Below are positions 25,686 through 32,929 of a stretch of 43,312 nt of DNA, piece after piece. The stretch comes from Nocardia brasiliensis IFM 10847 (GTDB lineage Bacteria; Actinomycetota; Actinomycetes; Mycobacteriales; Mycobacteriaceae). Position 1 is the stretch's first letter. Each line of letters begins with the position of its first letter. Under the pieces are notes generated by a model that saw nothing but the letters and a program-made list of their open reading frames with translations, searched no databases and was not told where the DNA came from. The stretch is from positions 1 to 43,312 of the forward strand of contig NZ_BAUA01000194.1 of assembly GCF_000710915.1 (NCBI RefSeq). Reading direction: 5' to 3'. The position numbers and the translations under genes were made by a program.

Positions 25686-26042
25686 TGCCGGGGACCGCAC
25701 GCACGAACTGCCCGCAATATTCGAAACCAATGATGGCCCGCTGGCCATCGCCGAACTCGGCGTCGCCGCACTCCGCTCCCCATGCCCGCACTTCGACGCC
25801 TGGCTCGAAGAGCCTGGCTCGAAGAGCCGGATGGCCGCCTGTCGTGAGCGCTCACACATTCGATGCCATAACGCTATAAGTGACCGGGTGGTCTCGGTTG
25901 CCGACACAGCCCTGGTTACGAGGGGCTTCATTCGACCGCGAGCAGCCGATCCGGTATTGCAAGCCCATATCGACGAATTCCAGCCGTTCGACGACGGTGC
26001 GGCACGGATGAGAAGCGCGGCGTACGCCGTTATATTGCGAAG
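25686..26042. other. Unassigned sequence at the right end of the island
   Basis: No gene is recognised in these 357 bases. A 14-bp tandem duplication (CCTGGCTCGAAGAG at 25799-25812 and 25813-25826) is present. Both strands have open frames without start signals, probably decayed fragments. The right end should contain the promoter of the PemK-like gene. Confidence 0.4.
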
Positions 26043-26594
26043 ATGGCCCGAAGTTGGAACTCCCTCGGCAAGCAGCTCGGCATCATCGCGAAGGAGCAGG
26101 GTCCCAGGATCGTCCGGCAGCAGGGACCGAAGCTGGTGGAGCGTCTGGTCGGTTCGCTGACCCAGCGTGGGACACGTCCGGTGCGGGTGCGGCCGACCGC
26201 GTCCACGCCGGTGCCGACCGCGGAACGGGCGCGGCAGATCGTGTACTCGCCGCAGTTGGACGGGCGCGCCGATCCCGGTGAGATCGTGTGGACCTGGGTG
26301 CCCTACGAGGAGGATCCGGCCAACGGCAAGGATCGCCCGGTCCTGGTGGTCGGCCGCGATCGCAGGACGCTGCTCGGCCTGATGCTGTCCTCGAAAGCGG
26401 ACCGCGCCTTCGACCGGAACTGGGTCGGCATCGGCAGCGGCAGCTGGGACGCCGAAGGCCGGCCGAGCTGGGTCCGGCTGGACCGCGTGCTCGACGTTCC
26501 CGAGGACGGCATCCGCCGCGAAGGAGCCATCCTGCCGCGCAAGACCTTCGACCTGGTGGCCCACCGTCTGTGCGCCGAATACGCCTGGCACTGA
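26043..26594 (+). CDS. PemK/MazF-like (type II toxin fold) protein
   Basis: A 183-residue protein. Residues 75 onward carry the PemK/MazF beta-barrel start: DPGEIVWTWVPYEEDP, then KDRPVLVVGRDRRTLLGLMLSS, and a late SWVRLDRVLDVPEDGIRREGAIL. This is the layout of mRNA-interferase toxins. The first 70 residues are an unusual helical and basic extension (SLGKQLGIIAKEQGPRIVRQ). No antitoxin-sized gene lies next to it. By gene order it corresponds to M. tuberculosis Rv2405, beside lepA, so it is likely an old chromosomal gene with a housekeeping or RNA-binding role rather than an active toxin. It converges on aqpZ. Confidence 0.78.
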   Translation: MARSWNSLGKQLGIIAKEQGPRIVRQQGPKLVERLVGSLTQRGTRPVRVRPTASTPVPTAERARQIVYSPQLDGRADPGEIVWTWVPYEEDPANGKDRPVLVVGRDRRTLLGLMLSSKADRAFDRNWVGIGSGSWDAEGRPSWVRLDRVLDVPEDGIRREGAILPRKTFDLVAHRLCAEYAWH

Positions 26595-26601
26595 ACCGAA
26601 G

Positions 26602-26627
26602 TCGCCGGGCTCGGCCGAGCCCGGCGA
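26602..26627. terminator. Perfect palindrome between convergent genes
   Basis: A 26-bp perfect palindrome (TCGCCGGGCTCGG at 26602-26614 and its complement through 26627) fills the gap between the PemK-like stop (26594) and the aqpZ stop (26635). It is most simply a terminator serving both strands, although no T tract flanks it. Confidence 0.65.
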
Positions 26628-26634
26628 GCAGCGG

Positions 26635-27423
26635 TCAGGACAGCAGGTTGCGCGAGCGGCCGAACAGCAGCCCGTAGAGCAGCGCGCCGAGCGCGCCGCC
26701 GACGAGCGGGAACACCACGAACGCCCAGACCTGGCCCATGGCGCCGTCCTGGTAGGGCGCGACGGCGAGGCTGCGGGCCGGGTTCACCGAGGTGTTGTCC
26801 ACCGGAATCGAGATCAGGTGGATGACGGCCAGGGTGACGCCGATCGACAGGCCGGCCAGTGGCACGTCGGAGAGCTGGTCGGTCGAGGCGAGCACCACGA
26901 AGACCAGCAGCGCGGTGAGCATCACCTCGATGATGATCATCGCGGCCATGCCGTAACCGTTCTGCAGGACCACCTCGCCGAGCGGCCCGGTCTGCGCCGA
27001 CGGACTGTGCCGTCCCCAGCCGTTGGCGCCGAGCCCGGCCACGGCCCGATCGTAGGACGGCAGGTTCTTCGCCAGCGCGAACAGCACGAGCCCGGCGAGG
27101 AAACCGCCGATCAACTGCGCGATCCAGTAGCCGGCCGCGGTGACCGCGCCGATCCGGCCGAGCAGCAGGTGACCGAGCGTCACCGCGGGATTGACGTGGC
27201 AGCCGGAGATCGGCCCGATGGCGTAGACCAGGAACAGCAGCGTGAGCCCGAAGGCGAGTGCCACGCCGAGCGCGCCGACCCGATCCCCCGCCAGCACCGC
27301 CGTTCCGACACCGCCGATCACCAGGACGAAGGTGCCCAGCGCCTCCGCCCCGAACTTCTTGGATTCGGGAATCGGCCCTAGTTCGGCGACTTCCTCGACA
27401 ACTTCTTGAGCCGTTGGAGACAT
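26635..27423 (-). CDS. aqpZ: Aquaporin Z-like MIP family channel
   Basis: A 262-residue channel with six membrane helices and the two half-helix signatures HVNPAVTLG and TSVNPARSLA. His in LAVIHLISIPVD and Arg in NPAR give the narrow selectivity filter of water-specific AqpZ rather than a glycerol channel. The N-terminus has an extra 30 acidic residues (SPTAQEVVEEVAELGPI) before the first helix. Loop C (about LPSYDRAVAGLGANGWG) is of usual length. ATG 27423 has GGAAGGTGG five bases upstream; GTG 27432 lies inside that site and is less likely. It is a single-gene unit downstream of the transglutaminase operon, 94 bases after that operon's regulatory side. Confidence 0.92.
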   Translation of the reverse strand: MSPTAQEVVEEVAELGPIPESKKFGAEALGTFVLVIGGVGTAVLAGDRVGALGVALAFGLTLLFLVYAIGPISGCHVNPAVTLGHLLLGRIGAVTAAGYWIAQLIGGFLAGLVLFALAKNLPSYDRAVAGLGANGWGRHSPSAQTGPLGEVVLQNGYGMAAMIIIEVMLTALLVFVVLASTDQLSDVPLAGLSIGVTLAVIHLISIPVDNTSVNPARSLAVAPYQDGAMGQVWAFVVFPLVGGALGALLYGLLFGRSRNLLS

Positions 27424-27517
27424 CTGTTCCACCTTCCGCGTTCAACGAGTAGCCAGTGCCAACCGTGGTGCCGCTTCGAAAACAGAGCCGTTCAAGATCA
27501 ACGGTGTTACCCGGACG

Positions 27518-28360
27518 CTACGCGAGACGAGTGATCTCTACAACGACCTCGAGATCCGTGGAGCCACCGCCGGAGAAGATGCCTTTCAGCGGCGGCACAT
27601 CCGCGTAGTCGCGGCCGACGCCGACCGAGATGTGCTGCTCGCTGATCGCGATGTTGTTGGTCGGGTCGTAGCCCCACCACATCCCGGTCCAGGCTTCGAT
27701 CCAGGCGTGCGACTGTCCCGCCACCGTCACGCCGATCTCGGCGGCCGGGTCGGGGTGCAGATAGCCGGAGACGTAGCGACTGGGAATGCCCATGCTGCGC
27801 AACAGCACCAGGGTCAGGTGCGCGTAATCCTGGCAGACCCCTTGCCGATCGGCGAACGCCTGTATCGCGGACGTGTGCACGGACGTGGTACCCGCGAGGT
27901 AGGTCATCTCTCTGTGTACCCATTCCGCCGCGCGCACAACGGCTTTCGCAGGCGGCAGGCCCTTGGCCAACTGGCGGGCGATACCTGCCAGGGTGCGGTC
28001 GGCCGGCACGAACACGGTGGGCGCGAGCATTTCGTCGAAGCGGTCGGCGATGTGCCCGGCGTGCAACTCGTCCCAGTCCAGCTCTTCGGCCGGTCCGGCG
28101 AACGGCTCGGTCTCCACCACCGAGGAGCCGGTGACCTCCAGTTCGGTGTGCGGAGCGTGCAGGTCGAACGCGGTGACCGCGGTGCCCCAGTAGTCGGTGT
28201 AGCGATAAGAGCGGGTGGAGGGCACGGTTTCCACCCGGTTGAGGATCACGTTCTGTCTGCTGTCGGCGCGCGGCGTCAGCCTGGCTTCGTTGAACGAGCG
28301 CGTTACGGGCGCGTCGTAGACGTAACCGGTGGTGTGCACCACCCGAATTCGCCAGCTCAT
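27518..28360 (-). CDS. Transglutaminase-like cysteine protease family protein
   Basis: A 280-residue cytosolic protein. After an N-terminal beta domain (MSWRIRVVHTTGYVYDAP) lies the papain-like transglutaminase core with catalytic Cys in GVCQDYAHL, His in SHAWIEAW and Asp in YDPTNN, all present. It is the last gene of a three-gene operon with alpha-E and ATP-grasp proteins; its ATG overlaps the alpha-E stop (ATGA). The M. tuberculosis counterpart is Rv2409c. In published comparative genomics (Iyer, Aravind and co-workers) this trio was proposed to make and trim a peptide or peptide tag; the substrate is unknown. Confidence 0.92.
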   Translation of the reverse strand: MSWRIRVVHTTGYVYDAPVTRSFNEARLTPRADSRQNVILNRVETVPSTRSYRYTDYWGTAVTAFDLHAPHTELEVTGSSVVETEPFAGPAEELDWDELHAGHIADRFDEMLAPTVFVPADRTLAGIARQLAKGLPPAKAVVRAAEWVHREMTYLAGTTSVHTSAIQAFADRQGVCQDYAHLTLVLLRSMGIPSRYVSGYLHPDPAAEIGVTVAGQSHAWIEAWTGMWWGYDPTNNIAISEQHISVGVGRDYADVPPLKGIFSGGGSTDLEVVVEITRLA

Positions 28361-29328
28361 AGCTCCCCCTCGACCTGCACATTGTCGTCTCGACTGCTAC
28401 GCAGATCGGTCCACGCCACCCACGGGGCCGCGTGGAAGTACTGCAATGCGATCGCTTCACTCACTTCCCGGCAGGTCTTCTGCAGCGACAGCAGCCGGTT
28501 CTGCAAATCCTCCAAAAGCACCCCGGGCGGCAGGAATTCGAGCTCGCTGCGCGCCCGGCCGAGTAGTCGCTGCGCCTCGTGCCTGGCGCCGACGCGGCTG
28601 CTCGGCCGCTGGTCCAGTTCGGCGAGGCAGGCTTCGGCCACCCGCACCGAATGGAACACCGAACGCGGGAAAAGCCGGTCCAGCAGGATGAATTCGGCCA
28701 CGAGGTTGGCATCCAGCGCACCGCGGTGCGTGCGCAAGTAGGTGTCGTGTGCGCCCGCCGAACGCAGGACGGTCACCCAGGCGGGTGAGGAGGTGCGGTC
28801 GCCCGCGCGGGAAAGCAGCAGCCGCACAGTCATATCCACCCGTTCGATGGAGCGGCCGAGCAGCAGGAACCGGTAGCCGTCGTCGCGGCTGAGCGTGGAG
28901 TCGGACAGCCCGGCGAACATGGCGGCGCGGTCCTGCACGTAGTGGAAGAACTCGTGTGGCCCGAGACTGCGCGCCGCCTTCTCCGCGACGGCCAGCCCGA
29001 TATAGGTGGCGTTCAGGCACTCCCACATCTCGCTGGAGGTGACTTCCCTTGCACCCCTGGCGTTCTCGCGGGCATTGGCGATCGAGTCGATGATCGAGCC
29101 GCCGTCGTGGCTGAATGCGACCAGGTCGGTGACCGACCAGACGTCCAGGGTGCCGTCCGGCGGCTCGATGCCGAGCACCCGCAGCAGCACTCGCGACGTG
29201 CGGTCCGGGTCGACGGTCGCGTCTTCGAGCAACTGGTGTACCGCGACGTCGAGGATGCGCGCGGTGTCGTCGGCGCGCTCGACGTAGCGTCCGATCCAGT
29301 ACAGGGATTCCGCGTTGCGTGCCAGCAT
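28357..29328 (-). CDS. Alpha-E domain protein (DUF403)
   Basis: A 323-residue all-helical protein beginning MLARNAESLYWIGRYVERAD, the family signature start, with repeated helices rich in Glu, Arg and His such as LGRSIERVDMTVRLLLSRAG and the C-terminal FHAAPWVAWTDL. No catalytic function is established; it is always found with the circularly permuted ATP-grasp protein and usually a transglutaminase, suggesting it is part of a complex. Both ends overlap neighbours by four and one shared bases (ATGA junctions), so stoichiometric translation is likely. M. tuberculosis counterpart: Rv2410c. Confidence 0.92.
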   Translation of the reverse strand: MLARNAESLYWIGRYVERADDTARILDVAVHQLLEDATVDPDRTSRVLLRVLGIEPPDGTLDVWSVTDLVAFSHDGGSIIDSIANARENARGAREVTSSEMWECLNATYIGLAVAEKAARSLGPHEFFHYVQDRAAMFAGLSDSTLSRDDGYRFLLLGRSIERVDMTVRLLLSRAGDRTSSPAWVTVLRSAGAHDTYLRTHRGALDANLVAEFILLDRLFPRSVFHSVRVAEACLAELDQRPSSRVGARHEAQRLLGRARSELEFLPPGVLLEDLQNRLLSLQKTCREVSEAIALQYFHAAPWVAWTDLRSSRDDNVQVEGEL

Positions 29329-31004
29329 CAGGGGCTCACCGTCCCTCGCCGCTGCCCGGGTCGCGATTGCCGCTGTTCCTGTTGTTGTTGCTGCTGTTGC
29401 TGATTCGCCTGCGCGGCCGTGAGGTCGCGGCCCACTTCGCGCGAATCCGATTGCGGCGGATCGCTGACCAGTTCCGCGCCCGCGAGTTCCCGATCGGCCG
29501 CTGAGTCCCGCCCGGACAGCACCCAGGTGTCCTTGCTGCCGCCGCCCTGGCTCGAATTGACCACCAGCGAGCCGTCGGGCAGTGCCACTCGCGTAAGCCC
29601 GCCGGGCAATACCCACACCTCGTCGCCGTCGTTGACCGCGAAGGGACGCAGATCCACGTGCCGCGGCACCAGCTCGTTGCCGATCTTGGTCGGCACGGTG
29701 GACAACTGCACAACCGGCTGCGCCACCCAGCCGCGCGGGTCCGCCTTGATCCGTCGGCGCGAGGCCTCCAGTTCCCGCGGGGTGGCGTCGGGCCCGATCA
29801 CGATGCCGTAGCCGCCCGAGCCCTCGACCGGCTTGACCACCAGCTCCGCGATCCGGTCGAGCACCTCGTCGCGTTCGTCGTCGAGCCAGCAGCGGTAGGT
29901 GTCGACGTTGGGCAGCACCGGTTTCTCGTTGAGGTAGTACTCGATGATCGTCGGCACGTAGGCGTAGATCAGCTTGTCGTCGCCGACCCCGTTGCCCACC
30001 GCGCTGGAGATGACGACATTGCCCGCTCGCGCGGCGTTGAGCAGTCCCGCGACGCCGAGCACCGAGTCCGGCCGGAAATGCATCGGATCGAGAAAGGCGT
30101 CGTCGATCCGCCGGTAGATCACGTCGACCTGCCGCTCTCCGGCCGTGGTGCGCATGTAGACGACGTTGTCGCGGCAGAACAGGTCGCGGCCCTCGACCAG
30201 TTCCACGCCCATCTGCCGGGCCAGCAGCGAGTGCTCGAAGTACGCGGAGTTGTACACCCCGGGCGTCAGCACGACCACCGTCGGATCGGCTTCGTTCGGT
30301 GCGGCGGAGGCACGCAGCGCCGCCAGCAGATGGCCGGGATAGTCGCCGACCGCGCGCACCCGATGCGAGGAGAACAGATCCGGGAAGACCCGCGCCATGG
30401 TGCGCCGGTTCTCCATGACGTACGAAACCCCGGACGGCGAACGCAGATTGTCTTCCAGCACTCGGAAATCGCCGCGCTCGTCGCGGATCAGGTCGATACC
30501 CGCGACGTGGATGCGCACCCCGTTCGGCGGGATCAGGCCCGCCGCTTCGCGATGAAAGTGCTGGCACGAGGTGACGAGTCGCTTCGGGATCACCTCGTCG
30601 CGCAGGATGTTCTGTTCGCCGTAGACGTCGGCGAGAAACAGTTCGAGTGCGACGACCCGCTGTTTGATGCCGCGCTCGAGCTTCGCCCATTCGGCTGCCG
30701 CGATCACGCGCGGCACGAGATCCAGTGGGAACGGTCGTTCCTGGCCGGACAGCGAGAAGGTGATGCCCTGGTCGATGAAGGCCCGGTCCAGGGCGGCCGA
30801 GCGGGCCGCCAGATCGGACACATCGATCGGGTCGAGGGCGGCGAACAGCCCTCGATAGGGCTGGCGGACGCGGCCGGAGCCGTCGAACATCTCGTCGAAC
30901 GCGGCGGCGTAGCGGCCGGGGCGATAACCCTCGAACAACCCGTTCATACCGACCGGTTCGGACGCAGCGGGTCGCGCCGAACGTGGCGGAGAGGCGGGAG
31001 TCAT
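29328..31004 (-). CDS. Circularly permuted ATP-grasp protein (DUF404/DUF407)
   Basis: A 558-residue predicted ligase. Landmarks: MNGLFEGYRPGRYAAAFDEMF at the start, IRDERGDFRVLEDNLRSPSG (metal/ATP residues), SSAVGNGVGDDKLIYAYVPT, and VKPVEGSGGYGIVIGP (nucleotide loop). A further late stretch is RHVDLRPFAVNDGDEVWVLP. ATP-grasp enzymes join a carboxylate to an amine through an acyl phosphate. The last 30 residues are a disordered tail with eight Gln in a row. ATG 31004 lacks a ribosome binding site; the Met in VGMNGLF (residue 20) is an alternative start. First gene of the operon with alpha-E and transglutaminase proteins, divergent from rpsT, as in M. tuberculosis (Rv2411c). Confidence 0.92.
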   Translation of the reverse strand: MTPASPPRSARPAASEPVGMNGLFEGYRPGRYAAAFDEMFDGSGRVRQPYRGLFAALDPIDVSDLAARSAALDRAFIDQGITFSLSGQERPFPLDLVPRVIAAAEWAKLERGIKQRVVALELFLADVYGEQNILRDEVIPKRLVTSCQHFHREAAGLIPPNGVRIHVAGIDLIRDERGDFRVLEDNLRSPSGVSYVMENRRTMARVFPDLFSSHRVRAVGDYPGHLLAALRASAAPNEADPTVVVLTPGVYNSAYFEHSLLARQMGVELVEGRDLFCRDNVVYMRTTAGERQVDVIYRRIDDAFLDPMHFRPDSVLGVAGLLNAARAGNVVISSAVGNGVGDDKLIYAYVPTIIEYYLNEKPVLPNVDTYRCWLDDERDEVLDRIAELVVKPVEGSGGYGIVIGPDATPRELEASRRRIKADPRGWVAQPVVQLSTVPTKIGNELVPRHVDLRPFAVNDGDEVWVLPGGLTRVALPDGSLVVNSSQGGGSKDTWVLSGRDSAADRELAGAELVSDPPQSDSREVGRDLTAAQANQQQQQQQQEQRQSRPGQRRGTVSP

Positions 31005-31271
31005 GCAAAAATCGTGCTACACGCAGCGGCAATGCTGTGTGAGACACAGGTAAATTTCTCGCATCACTCGTGACCTTCCGGTCATTCGGCCCATTTCCGC
31101 ATGCGACCGGTCGGCATGTTTCACCGGGGCGACCGGTGCCGATTTCGTGCGCCGGACGGCGGCTGGTACCCTCGACCTTCGGCGTTGCGTTACCCGTTTA
31201 CCCAGGGTGTGACGCACGCATAGGAACTTTCCCAGCACATCACTCAGCGACAGGAACACGAGGAAACAGGC

Positions 31272-31532
31272 GTGGCCAACATCAAGTCCCAGTTGAAGCG
31301 GATCCGTACCAACGAGGAAGCGCGCAAGCGCAACCAGTCGGTCAAGTCGGCGCTGCGCACCGCGATCCGCAGCTTCCGGGAGGCCGCTGCGGCCGGCGAC
31401 AAAGAAAAGGCCGCCGCGCAGCTCCAGTTCGCGAGCCGCAAGCTCGACAAGGCCGCCTCGAAGGGCGTCATCCACGCCAACCAGGCCGCCAACAAGAAGT
31501 CGGCGCTCGCGCTCGCGCTGAACAAGCTCTGA
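31272..31532 (+). CDS. rpsT: 30S ribosomal protein S20
   Basis: An 86-residue basic helical protein, the normal S20 size, which binds 16S rRNA in the small subunit. Start sequence ANIKSQLKRIRTNEEARKRN and the C-terminal HANQAANKKSALALALNKL are typical. Translation starts at GTG 31272 with AGGAAACAGG upstream. Followed by a clear factor-independent terminator. Confidence 0.98.
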   Translation: MANIKSQLKRIRTNEEARKRNQSVKSALRTAIRSFREAAAAGDKEKAAAQLQFASRKLDKAASKGVIHANQAANKKSALALALNKL

Positions 31533-31572
31533 TCCGCCGGTACCGATTCCGGTACCGCACATACTGACGCAG

Positions 31573-31604
31573 CCGCCGTGGCCTGGACGACCACGGCGGT
31601 TTTT
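31573..31604 (+). terminator. Rho-independent terminator of rpsT
   Basis: A 9-bp perfect stem (CCGCCGTGG at 31573-31581, CCACGGCGG at 31591-31599) is followed directly by TTTTT (31600-31604). It is the most classical terminator in the window. Confidence 0.9.
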
Positions 31605-31702
31605 GTCGTGCCCGCGGCCGGACCGGACGGCGCGAACTGTTCATCTGCGGGGATTGCGGATCGACCCACAGCTTGTCAGTGGTTCCAGCTACCATTCGGC
31701 GC

Positions 31703-31954
31703 ATGGTTACCGTGTACGCCAATCAGACCGTGGTCCGTGCCGAGGATCTGCCGGATGTGATCCGGGCAGCCGAGGTACTCGGCTTCGGGGTGAAGATCGA
31801 GAACGTGATGGTGCCCATCGACGATGAGGGCAACTACTCGCTGGAGTGGGTCGTCACCAGGGACGAGGAAGTACCGGCCTACGAGGAGTGGGACGGCCGC
31901 TACGACGACGAGGTGGACGAGGGCGAGGAGCTAGTGCTCAGCTCGGTCGAGTGA
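31703..31954 (+). CDS. Small acidic protein of unknown function
   Basis: An 83-residue protein: MVTVYANQTVVRAEDLPDVI start, a hydrophobic strand-like middle (AAEVLGFGVKIENVMVPI), and a very acidic C-terminus (YDDEVDEGEELVLSSVE). I do not recognise the family. ATG 31703 has no ribosome binding site, but TACCAT (31690-31695) stands seven bases before it, so a leaderless transcript is likely. Its stop lies 24 bases inside the end of the converging XRE regulator gene. Confidence 0.65.
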   Translation: MVTVYANQTVVRAEDLPDVIRAAEVLGFGVKIENVMVPIDDEGNYSLEWVVTRDEEVPAYEEWDGRYDDEVDEGEELVLSSVE

Positions 31955-32806
31955 CCCCGCTGCCGGTGTGGGGTCGGCGGCCAGCCGATCCAGCGCCGCC
32001 TGGGAATCCTCGTCCGCCGCGCGATAGATGACGATGCGCTGGTCCGGATCCTGCACCGGCATCAACACCTCGAAATTGACCACCAACCGACCGACGATCG
32101 GGTGCCGCAGCGGTTTGGCGCCGCGGCCCTGCACCCGGACGTCGTGCCTGGCCCACGCGGCCTCGAACTCACGACTGTGCGCGATGAACTCCCCGATCAG
32201 GTCGCCGAGCGCCTGGTCGTCGGGATGGGCCGCCCAGGCCGCCCGCAGATCCGCGATCCCCTCTCGGATGATCCGCTCCCGCTCCACGTAGAAGTCCCGC
32301 ATGCTCGGCTCCATCAGGCACAGCCACATGGTGTTGCGATGCCGGGCGGGCAGCGTGTCGAAGTCGATGGTCAGCCGTGCCATCTCCGGATTCCAGACCA
32401 GGATGTCGTAGCGATGGTTGATCAGCATCGCGGGCAGCGGCGAAAGATCCGCCACCAGCATGGCCAGCGCGGGTGCGGGCACCGTGCTCGGCTTGCCCGC
32501 GTTCGGTTGCCGCTGCTGCGCCAGATCGAACAGGTAAGCGCGCTCGTCGGCGTTCAGCCGCAGCGCCTGCGCGAGGGCGTCCAGTACCTCCGGAGAAGGA
32601 CGCAGGCCACGGGCCTGCTCCAGCCGGACGATGTAGTCGGTGCTCACCCCGGCCAGCTCCGCGACCTCCTCCCGGCGCAGCCCGGGCGTGCGTCGGGCCT
32701 GCTTGCGCTGCGGCAGGCCGAGGTCGCCCGGGGCGAGTCGCGCACGCCGATCCCGCAGGAAGGCGGCCAGCTCATGGGTTCGATCCGCGTTCACCGTTCC
32801 AGTCAT
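31931..32806 (-). CDS. XRE-family regulator with MmyB-like ligand-binding domain
   Basis: A 291-residue regulator. Helix-turn-helix near the N-terminus (LRREEVAELAGVSTDYIVRL), then the MmyB-type sensory domain with LADLSPLPAMLINHRYDILVWN, LCLMEPSMRDFYVE and RHPIVGRLVVNFEVL. Proteins of this family usually bind a lipid-like ligand and repress or activate an adjacent, oppositely oriented oxidoreductase gene; here that gene is the aldo/keto reductase 123 bases away. The intergenic region has the direct repeat described at 32837-32859. The 3' end overlaps the small acidic gene on the other strand. Confidence 0.92.
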   Translation of the reverse strand: MTGTVNADRTHELAAFLRDRRARLAPGDLGLPQRKQARRTPGLRREEVAELAGVSTDYIVRLEQARGLRPSPEVLDALAQALRLNADERAYLFDLAQQRQPNAGKPSTVPAPALAMLVADLSPLPAMLINHRYDILVWNPEMARLTIDFDTLPARHRNTMWLCLMEPSMRDFYVERERIIREGIADLRAAWAAHPDDQALGDLIGEFIAHSREFEAAWARHDVRVQGRGAKPLRHPIVGRLVVNFEVLMPVQDPDQRIVIYRAADEDSQAALDRLAADPTPAAGSLDRAEH

Positions 32807-32836
32807 CGTCCTTGATAGTACGGCTGAGTAGGACTG

Positions 32837-32859
32837 ACCTTCCCAGGAAAAACCTTCCC
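32837..32859. promoter_or_regulatory. Direct repeat, candidate operator for the XRE regulator
   Basis: ACCTTCCC occurs twice (32837-32844 and 32852-32859), 15 bases apart start to start, in the 123-base divergent gap between the XRE regulator and the aldo/keto reductase. Its position fits control of both genes. Confidence 0.35.
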
Positions 32860-32929
32860 TTACCGTTGCCGCTGCACCGTTCCAGACTGGCTTTCATCAG
32901 TACGGAAGCACCGACAAAAGGAGCTGGAC

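Noticed and set aside
25799..25826. 14-bp tandem duplication as a possible target-site duplication
   Set aside because: The copies are adjacent with nothing between them, so they do not flank an insertion; simple slippage is sufficient.
25510..26160. 216-codon plus-strand frame across the IS remnant into the PemK-like gene
   Set aside because: It overlaps the transposase remnant in antisense and the PemK-like gene in another frame; no start signal.
31538..31556. Repeated CCGGTACCG just after rpsT as a separate terminator
   Set aside because: The real stem with a T tract follows at 31573-31604; the repeat may only add structure.
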